Source: Termitomyces sp. T153 (taxonomy: Eukaryota; Basidiomycota; Agaricomycetes; Agaricales; Lyophyllaceae). Taken from it: a DNA stretch of 64,000 nt. Made by a program: the position numbers and the translations under genes. Where the stretch lies: assembly GCA_018296165.2 (NCBI GenBank), contig JACKQL020000018.1, positions 62,001 to 126,000 of the forward strand, in the 5' to 3' direction. The notes below the pieces were generated by a model. That model was not told the origin of the DNA, searched no databases, and saw nothing but the letters and a program-made list of their open reading frames with translations. Positions 55,929 through 64,000 of the stretch are shown here, in pieces (within the stretch, counting starts at the first letter, position 1; every line of letters starts with the position of its first letter).

Positions 55929-57299
55929 TTGAGGGAAGATGGAACAAATGTTCAGCCAGGGACTCCATCAGAATCCAAATACATCTCCTAAGTAGAAGAA
56001 AACTGTGAAATGTCTAGAATGAGTTTGTTTGGTCTCTCTGTCTACTCTAGAATGGTACATCTGACTCATCTACCTCATAGAACCAACCACTGTTTTTAAC
56101 AACGAGAATTGCTCATCCAATACTAAATTGAAGCAGTTCAAAGGACATGGGAATGGTGGAAGACTGCTACAATTCATTCCCGGATGGTTGAAGCATGGAA
56201 TGCAAGATTCAAATTATACTCTGCATGTAGAAGGAAGTAAACAAGTGGATAATTGATACAACATGTGAAGGAGGAGGAAAAGAGCATTTCATGTGGATAA
56301 TGCTCAAGAATGAACTGACAAACTGATGAGTATTATGAAGGCTGTACATAGGTGGATTTCTCTTCCATTTTTAGTCCAACCAAGTTGACTTTGCCCAAAA
56401 TTTTAGTTTTACAAAGTCCTCTTCTCGATATTCGTGTATGATATGGCAGTCTGCTGCCTAGGCTCTTACTCAGGGTCTGCTTGAATGTGTTCCTGTGCTG
56501 GTGGTTCTTGGATCATTGGTATTGAGATACACAGAAGTGATTCGATCCCATCTGTATACCATTATAGTGTGGACACATGTACACAACTTGCTCAGTCAGA
56601 TTCATACGTTCATCAGTCACCATCTATAATCTCCAACAAAAACTCATACTACCCTGCTGTGTACAAACTGTCAGGGGATGTCTCACTTGTTTCCCCTTCT
56701 CCTCCTCCAGTTACAGTCAGATTTGCTCCATTATAGTTTTCCTTTATTCTCCTTCCTTTTCCCTATCTATTGGTTCTAGTTTCAGCCTTCAGGCTGCACC
56801 GGTTCTCTGTCAATAATTCAGACAAGTGTGCCCCTTTGACACTGCCACTGGCTTATGTAACTGCTGACCAATTGCTGACACATCACGTGTGTCTTTTTTC
56901 TCTGTCATACTGTACAGTTGTTTCTCACGCTTCTGAAGCCTCTGAAGCGTCACACCTGGCCTAGGGAATCCCCAGACTTGTTCTCTTTGGATTTCCCTTT
57001 GCCAGGTGAGTAGTTATCTCAGTAGACACTGTACAGTACTGAATAGACTTTGGATTTCCCTTTGCCAGCTGTGTGATTGAGCCACAGCCTCCAGAGGTCA
57101 CCCTTACACAAACATGTAAGAATCAAACTTGAAGAAAGAGGGTGTGAGTAATGAGAGAGGGTGCTCAAATTGAATATCCTAAAAGCAATGACAAATAGAG
57201 GTATGCACTCTTGCTCCATCCCTTTTTTGAGTCAATTGCCATACTATCTGCATAGTTCCTATGCCACTTTGAAGGCAAGAGATAAACTGTGAAAAATAA
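55929..57299 (-). pseudogene. Third copy of duplicated segment, part 1 (CpG-depleted)
   Basis: Homologous to 14275-15290 and 50345-51300. It begins abruptly at GAGGGAAGATGGAAC; the receptor and the 195-bp repeats are absent. Where copies b and c have CpG (for example GATGGAACGAATG) this copy often has TpG or CpA (GATGGAACAAATG). It is interrupted by a Gypsy solo LTR (56669-57108) and continues after the Copia element at 62177. Confidence 0.75.
56669..57108 (+). mobile_element. Gypsy-type solo LTR with 5-bp target-site duplication
   Basis: A 440-bp segment from TGTCAGGGGATG to CACCCTTACA, flanked by CAAAC on both sides (56664-56668, 57109-57113). Copies b and c of the segment lack it: GTGTATGAACATGTAAG in copy b corresponds to GTGTACAAAC...ATGTAAG here. 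The empty site confirms the boundaries. Confidence 0.92.
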
Positions 57300-57560
57300 T
57301 GTTGAGCCAGGATCGACGTATGCATAGAAGCATGTGATTTGCAAAGGAGTGGAGGGAAATGGACAGGATAGACTATACAGGATATGATGGAAAAGGATTG
57401 GGTGCAGGCATCGAAATACCTCAGTCGTTATACAACTGACTGAGGTGAGCCCAGGCCTTCGCACTTATATCCACAGAGCTGATTATATACCTAGTATCAT
57501 TGTCAACAGGTATATAGTAAATATAGTTGTTATACAACAGACTGAGTATCATTGTCAACA
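57300..57560 (+). repeat. 5' LTR of the Copia element
   Basis: Starts TGTTGAGCCAGGATCG and ends CATTGTCAACA. By eye it differs from the 3' LTR at 15 positions. At nine of these the 3' LTR has a CpG that this copy lacks (seven as transitions). Confidence 0.95.
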
Positions 57561-57653
57561 GGTTATAGGCCCCATTGCCACTCAGCAGAGACAACTCACA
57601 GAACGTAAAATTTTTTTTTTGACCACCTGACCCACCCATGATCTGCACAGGAT

Positions 57654-60600
57654 ATGGCGCAGAACCTGAACCTATTCCTCCTCCCAAGTGAGGAGCATTT
57701 TGATGGTACCAACTGGCTCTCATTTAAGATGAGGATGACAGAGGCTACCCACAGATGGGGACTCCACAGATACCTCACTGGGTTGATTATGCAGCCTTCC
57801 ACAGATTCCAACTTGGTCACCACCTGGTGGGGTGACCCAAATCCTACCCAAATTGAGTGGGAGCAGTGCAACATGTATGCACAGAGCATGATAACCCTGA
57901 ATGTGGTCAACCCCATCAGAGCAGGCATAGACCTAGATGGGTCAGCGGCCAGCACCTGGAAATCACTGACTGATCTGCATGATACTATGACAGACCTTGG
58001 CCTGCTCCATGCTCAGGAGGAGCTCAGTTCCATTAAATACTCTGAGGGCAGCAGCATCAAAGTGCACTTCACTGCGATGCGCACAGCGTGAGTGAAGGCC
58101 AATAGTCAGGGGGCTGGGATTGACAACAGGAAATTCAGGTCTTACATTATTAAGTCTATGCCAGTGGGCTGGGCCCCTGTGACCAGGACCCTGATGGCTG
58201 AGAAAACATCCACCGACATATGCGTGAGACTCACCAGCCATGTGCTTCTGATACATGGCACCTCCGCTGTCACCCCATCAAGATCGATCCATGCCTTGTC
58301 AATGCAGACTGGGAGGAACATAGCCAAGTATAGCAACCCTATTTGTGGAAGGACCGGTCATACTATCAAGAAGTGCTTCAGAAAAGGTGGTGGCATGGAG
58401 GGACAATACCCTGACTGGTGGCAGCATGGCAAAGAAGGCACACAGCCATCAGCATTGTTGGCTATGCCCACCCCTAGCGCCACCTCCACACTGACACCAC
58501 AAGCAAACTCAGCAGTAGCCTCAGCTAGGAATGAGAATAACCCCAGGTGCCTGGCTTTTGTGACCCTGGTAGGCAGACTGGGCTCCCTAGCAACATACGC
58601 AGACTCTGCAGCAAACCACCACTTCTTTGTTGACAGGGCTGACTTTGAGACATATGGAGACCCCCAACCAGATGATAGGACAGGCTTGACTGCTGATCAG
58701 TGTGGCAATTTCCACATTGCCAGCACTGGACATGTCCATAAATGGGTCCAGAGTGATGGTGAAGTAATTGAGCTCACCTTTGATAATGCGTTGCATGTCC
58801 CTGACTTCACACACAACCTCATGTCAATTGGCACACTATGCCAGAAGGGTTGCAGAATGACATTTGAGTCTGGGGGAGCAACATTCTATGCTCCCAATGG
58901 CATCCCGTTTATGAAAGCTGTGCTGGCCGCAGACACAATGTTTCATATTGAGTTTGTTCAGCCACCCCCCAGGGCCATGCACACTAGATCCCTTCACTGC
59001 CCTACCACCTTTGAGACCTGGCATTACCGACTAGGGCACGTGAGCAAGGGCACAATAACTGAGATGGCCAGGAGGGGCATGGTCATGGGCTTGCAACTCA
59101 CCACAATGGCCGCTGAGGGCAGGTGTGAGGATTGCATTATGGGGAAGCAGTCCCATTGCCCATTCAATGCTGAGGTGATCCCTGAGTCAGCACCATATGA
59201 GCGTGTAGCATTTGACCTGTTTGGCCCAGCCTGCATCCAGACCACTGGCGGGAAGGTCTGGATGATGACAGCGGTTGACCAAGGGGGGGTGGAGACAGAC
59301 ACGTGGTACCTAGTGCACAAAATGATGGAGGCGACAGTGGCCTGCCTCAAGGAATTTGACATCAGGGCAGAAGTACAGTCAGGCCAACACATCAGAAGGA
59401 TCTGGAGTGATGGTGGCAAGGAATTTGTAAATGAACTCTGGGCAGCATACTGTGCAAAATGTGGCATCATCCACAAGACAACCCTGCCCAATTTGTCATC
59501 TGCCAATGGGGTCACTGAGAGGAAGAACCAGACCATACTGGATCTTGCAAGGAGCATGCTCAGTGACTCCTGCCTGCCAGCCCACTATTGGGGGGAGGCC
59601 ACATCCATGGCCATGTACATCATGAACCTGATCCCAAGCTCACGCCATCCAGGCAAGACACCACACGAGATATGCACTGGCCACAAGCCCGACATCACAC
59701 ACCTGAGGCCTTTTGGCTGCACTGCATATGTGAAGGTCCCCAAGGAGGATGGCACCAGTAAGCTGGCTCCAAGATTGGTCAAATGTGCCCTCATCGGGTA
59801 CTTTGGTGTCAGTGACTACAAACTCCTGGAGCACGCTATGGGTCGCATCTTCTGATCTTGCGACGTTGTATTTGAGGAAGGGCTTGGCCACCGGACTTTG
59901 CCAGATAATTGTGAGAACAGCAGAGCTGATATCTATGAGATACTTGATGAGTCCAATGCTGCAGAGGGTACCCCCAGCATGGGGGAGGATGGGCAAGATG
60001 ATATCAATGCCCACAATGCCAGCAGTATGCCATCAGGGACAGAGACAGCAACACTACCAACCCCTGAACCTGTAACTGAGCCCCAACACTCCACATGCTT
60101 CAGAAACCCATCAGCCAGGGCCACCAGAGCCAAAGAAACAGAGCGCGTCATTGGGGATGCCGCAGCAGAGGGACTGGCATGGGCAACTAACTGTGGACCA
60201 ACAGCAATGGCAACAACCACCATCGACACCAACAATACAACATGGGTTCCCAAGTCATATTCTGAGGCAATGCGGCGACCAGACTTATGGAAGGCACCAA
60301 TGGATGAAGAAATGGCCAGAATGCATGACCGAAAAGTCTGGACCCTTGTGAAAAGACCTGAAGGTGCAAGAACAATGAAAAACAGGTGGACCTTCGCGCT
60401 TAAGTACAATGGCAATGGGAATGTCACCACCAGGAAAGCTAGACTTGTCGCCAAAGGTTTCTCCCAGATCCCAGGAGTAGACTATTTTGCCATGTACGCA
60501 TCAGTTGTGAAGTATGAATCACTCAGAATGAATATAGCCGTTGGGACTGTTTGTGATTATGAAATGTGGCAAATCGACTACAAAAGCACCTATCTCAATG

Positions 60601-61892
60601 CACCGACACAAGCACCCAGCCTCATGGAGCAACCTGAAGGCTATGAGAAGACTCCAAATGAGGTATTCCGCGTTGATGTGACAGCTGGCGACCGAGTCCA
60701 GGGGGATGAAACAGAGATAAACGAGAACAGAGGCAGTGACGAAAAAGGACCAGTAGCCCTACTTGACAAAGCAATCTATGGCACCATGGATGGTGTGAAC
60801 AACTGGTGGAATACCCTGGATGACAATATGAGGAGGCTGGGATACAAAAGATCTGAGGCAGACCAATCAGTGAGAGTGAGGGAGAGAGGGGGGGAAACGA
60901 CGGTGACGAGCACTTACACAGATGACACGTCAGGAATGTCAACGTACAAGAGCGAGAGTGAGCGCGCACGCAAGGAGTTGGGGGAGAAGTTCCAAATCAA
61001 AGACTTGGGAGAAATGAAGTTCGTACTGGGCATTCGCGTTGCACGGGATCATAAACAACGATTAGTGACACTCGACCAGGAGGAGTACATCAAACGCACG
61101 CTGGAGAAATATGGGATGGCAGAGTGTAAACCGAAGTACACCCCCCTTCCACCGGGGATCGCACTTTCCCGGGATCAGAGTCCACAGACCCCCGAGGAAC
61201 GCTTCTATATGCATGATAAGCCATATATGGAAGTACTGGGATCGATCATGTACACTCAGATTGGGACTCGACCGGACATAGCCTTTGCCGTAGCATCACT
61301 CAGCAGGTTCGGATCCAACCCAGGCAAGGCCCACTGGCTCGCGTTGGTACATGTATTACAGTACCTGAAAGCCACACTGCATTACAAGATACGATACGGA
61401 GGTGCCGGCTACCAGGACTTTACCCCCTACGGGTACTACGACTCGGACTTCGCATCGGACACCGACTCACGAAAATCGGTGTCAGGCGGCGTATACTTAC
61501 AGGCGGGAGGACCTACGTGCTGGAGTGCCAAGTATCAAGATACCGTATCGACATCGACGACCGAAGCCGAGTATATTGCCTTGGGGCGCGCAGCCGAGCA
61601 GATACAGTGGATGTACTCAGCTCTGTCAGAGATCCGACACCCGGCGCCACAGCCAGCAGACCTTAAGGGCGACAACAACGGATCCATCGCCATAGCAGAA
61701 AACAGGCGCAACCATAACTGAGTCAAGCACATCGATGTACGCCACCACTACATCAGACACCTCGTTAAGGAGGGAAAGATCGCAGTTAACTACGTACCCA
61801 GCGACGAGAACTTGGCCGACCTTTTCACTAAACCGCTCCCTCGTCCCCAACACCACAGGCTTTGCATGGCCTTGCGACTTTGCATCGAGTAA
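57654..61892 (+). pseudogene. Copia gag-pol reading frame with three in-frame TGA codons
   Basis: Gag starts MAQNLNLFLLPSEEHFDG, with a knuckle ICGRTGHTIKKC (first Cys lost) at about 58340. Protease YADSAANHHF is at about 58600 and GAG-pre-integrase TWHYRLGHVSKG at 59015. The integrase core includes RIWSDGGKEF and ITERKNQT-like VTERKNQT (59400-59540). RT shows WQIDYKSTYLNAP (60565) and YTDDTSG (60917); the usual YVDD reads YTDD. RNase H shows YGYYDSDFASDTDSRKS and STSTTEAEYIALG (61430-61590). Stops: 58089-58091, 59853-59855 and 61719-61721. The last two sit where family alignments have Arg (CGA-to-TGA), the first where Trp is usual. The product normally supplies the capsid and enzymes for retrotransposition; this copy cannot make it in full. 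Confidence 0.93.
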
Positions 61893-61915
61893 CGCGTACC
61901 TCGAGCCCGGGGGAG

Positions 61916-62176
61916 TGTTGAGCCAGGATCGACGTACGCATAGAAGCACGTGATTTGCGAAGGAGTGGAGGGAAAAGGACAGGATAAACTATACAAGATA
62001 TGATGAAAAAGGATCGGGTGCGGGCATCGGAATACCTCAGTCGTTATACAACCGACTGAGGTGAGCCCAGGCCTTCGCACTTATATCCACAGCGCTGATT
62101 ATATACCTAGTATCATTGTCAACAGGTATATAGAAAATATAGTCGTTATACAACCGACTGAGTATCATTGTCAACA
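61916..62176 (+). repeat. 3' LTR of the Copia element
   Basis: Starts TGTTGAGCCAGGATCG and ends CATTGTCAACA, directly after GGGGGAG. It is CpG-rich compared with its 5' partner and is followed by AATAA. Confidence 0.95.
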
Positions 62177-63836
62177 AATAAGTTTCATCATGATTTCACA
62201 TACCGGAAAAACTCGTGCGGACCTCAGTAATCTACATCTGTAAAACCCCATCCTTTCTTGCCACCATTGTCCCTCTTTCGCTTGTCGATTCTCTTGCATA
62301 GTCTTTTCTTATCTGCACAATGAGACCTGTCGTTTTCTGCGACTGGCTCGTCGAACAAAATTTGGTGTAATGCACTGACATCTGACTCTTTGATATCAAA
62401 GAGGTTCGTTCCTCAATTGCGTGCCAACTCTTACCAGGAATGTTGTTTTGCATTATTTCCTTGAACCCATTAAGTCTGGTCTCGCTTGTTACGGTTGGTT
62501 TGGGGTCGTGCGACATGCTTAAGTGCACAATTCCAGAAGAATTCGATGGAATCCCAACCTGTGAGGAAGTAGTAGTCCAGATAAACATCGACTGCACTGG
62601 GGCCGGTGGGTGAAGAGTTCCTTGTCAGAACCCCAGCGGTGCGTACCTGAACTAACAAGAAACATTAGCATGTGTCGATACAGGCAATTGGCAACCAGGG
62701 ACACTCACATTCCCCCTGCCATCGTCCTTCGCATCTGGTAAAAGCAAAACGACACAATCGTGCAGCACATGAACCTCTTTTCGAGGTACAGGAGAAGATT
62801 ACATCAACAGCAAGTTCAATTTTCTCGTAGATGAAAGGCAAGTCTTCTCTCACATAGTACGACAGGCCTTCAATGAGCTGGTTAACATTTTCTTCACGCT
62901 CAATCAGGTAGGTTGACCAGTGCGAAGAGGCCTCGGGTTCGACGGGATGAAACTCAGCTTTGGATTTTTTGCATGGATCAGAGGAGTTCGTGCTTTCATT
63001 CTGAACGATTTGTGGTCTCTAAGGGTTTCTGGCAGGTCCGAATGAACAAGGAGCATCAGGACTGGACGGCGAGAAGGTATGAACCATTATGCCTCTTTGG
63101 AATATTAAGAGTAAGTTGAAAGTTTACCAAATTTTCCGTTGTGAATGCTGAAGAAGCTCTCCAAATGACTTGGAAATCACTCCATCTGTCGAGGCCAAGA
63201 CCTGAAGAAAACAAGACATCTCGCTAAATCGAACGAATCCAGAATGGTATAGACACACCCAGTGGTGAAGCGGAGGATCTTGTTTTTGATGCTCCGTGCA
63301 ATTGAAAGCTGCAGGAATTCACATAAGCAAAGCAACTGATTACGATATAGTTCCTTCATTTTAGGTCACAAGCATGCGAAACATTTTTTGTACCGTCATT
63401 GAATCCAAGAAGACAAAGCTTCCCTTTGTCAAAGTTTGTAGATGTTGCATGGTTTGCTATTCTCTCTGAATTGAGTCCATTCTGCGTTGGTAAGACGAAG
63501 AATTGAGAGAGGTCGAAAATCAGGTATGCCAAGTCTGAGAATGAAAGTGCTAGTACTACAGTTGAGAAACATCGTTGTAAATTGACTTTACGACGGGAGT
63601 ATGGTAACGGTAACAGGGGAAGGAAGGCGTTTTTCGATGCATTGATAAGATTAGATTGGCAAAGTCTGACAAATTCTTTCAAATTTAGTGACTGCTTTGT
63701 ACATGTGGGCCTCTTGACATAACTGATGTCTCAAGCACCGAAGGTCAATCTGTCCCCACCGATCCAGTTGAGCCATACACCTTAAGCTCAAGCCCCGGGG
63801 AAGGCCGTTGAAGCATAATTTCTGTTGCTTGCTCAT
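62177..63836 (-). pseudogene. Unrecognised multi-exon gene, third copy (5' part)
   Basis: Homologous to 51290-53049. ATG at 63836 begins MSKQQKLCFNGLPRGLSLRC. Later pieces are NGLNSERIANHATSTNFDKG and LCLLGFNDGTKNVSHACDLK (63360-63520), KNKILRFTTG (about 63290-63320), REDLPFIYEKIELAVDVIF (about 62800-62853) and AVDVYLDYYFLTG (about 62540-62600). Around 62785 a deletion removes the NLNRKE stretch seen in copy b. The 3' part lies beyond the Copia insertion at 55929-57299. CpG content is normal. Confidence 0.5.
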
Positions 63837-64000
63837 GAAAACCACGTATCATAAAGTACCATCTCGAAACCTTCAGAAAAGCTCAATTAATTTCAGAGTT
63901 GTAATAGTATATTCGAACAACTAGAATGAAAAGCAACAAACTCAGAGTGCGTTAAGACACATCTAATATAATATATTCACCTAGAATGAAAAGCAACAAA
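63837..64000. repeat. Short direct repeat at the window end
   Basis: CTAGAATGAAAAGCAACAAA occurs at about 63921-63940 and again at 63981-64000, in AT-rich sequence. The window ends before the region where an ATG18 pseudogene would be expected by analogy with copies b and c. Confidence 0.8.

Larger units (their letters stand above)
57300..62176 (+). mobile_element. Near-complete Ty1/Copia element with target-site duplication
   Basis: The 4877-bp element has 261-bp LTRs and is flanked by AATAA (57295-57299, 62177-62181). The interior is one long reading frame 57654-61892 with domains in Copia order. It is interrupted by only three TGA codons and has no frameshift that I can see. A purine tract GGGGGAG immediately precedes the 3' LTR. 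The element sits inside the third copy of the duplicated segment, so it inserted after that copy formed. Its 5' two-thirds are CpG-poor, while sequence after about 60.7 kb and the 3' LTR are CpG-rich. Confidence 0.95.

Noticed and set aside
63356..63836. Independent short genes at the right end
   Set aside because: They align with exons of the unrecognised gene in copies b and c, so they are parts of that gene.

Overview
The window looks like a repeat-rich stretch of a basidiomycete (Agaricomycetes-type) nuclear genome. The basis is 47-73 nt spliceosomal introns, NACHT-WD40 STAND receptors, a DUF6699-type gene, pieces of an ATG18/PROPPIN gene, a Pol II-type U2 snRNA gene, and Ty1/Copia and chromodomain Ty3/Gypsy retroelements. 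I do not name a species.

Layout. 1-2.6 kb: end of a Gypsy-like element with its 3' LTR. 2.8-6.1 kb: broken minus-strand Copia element. 6.3-7.65 kb: cluster of tRNA-derived, SINE-like repeats. 8.15-12.86 kb: NACHT-WD40 gene copy 1, minus strand, damaged at both ends. 12.9-16.64 kb: its upstream flank, ending in the 3' part of an unrecognised multi-exon gene. 16.64-31.15 kb: a block of about 14.5 kb with ordinary CpG content that splits that gene. It holds a U2 snRNA gene, a membrane-protein gene, a DUF6699 gene and an inverted broken copy, a small secreted cysteine-rich protein gene and a Copia solo LTR. 31.15-32.5 kb: 5' part of the unrecognised gene and an ATG18 pseudogene. 33.1-37.2 kb: Gypsy element with both LTRs and a target-site duplication. 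37.2-42.7 kb: Copia remnants. 44.0-48.9 kb: NACHT-WD40 gene copy 2, apparently intact. 48.9-54.3 kb: second copy of the flank, the unrecognised gene and the ATG18 pseudogene. 55.9-63.9 kb: third, partial copy of the flank and the unrecognised gene, interrupted by a Gypsy solo LTR and a near-complete Copia element.

The architecture is a direct segmental duplication (8.15-32.9 kb against 44.2-54.56 kb) plus a third partial copy. Both receptor copies share one exon structure with identical lengths for most introns, including a 57-nt micro-exon and a GC-AG intron, so the gene model rests on an internal comparison. Each has 14 full WD40 repeats plus a partial fifteenth. Repeats within an array are nearly identical except at a few positions, the pattern known from diversifying fungal HET/NWD receptors.

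The window alternates between CpG-poor and CpG-normal compartments with sharp edges. One edge falls at the first exons of both receptors and another inside the young Copia element. The splice-donor loss in receptor copy 1 and two of the three in-frame stops in the Copia element can be explained by C-to-T change at CpG. This suggests methylation-linked mutation of transposon territory that also covers most of each receptor gene.
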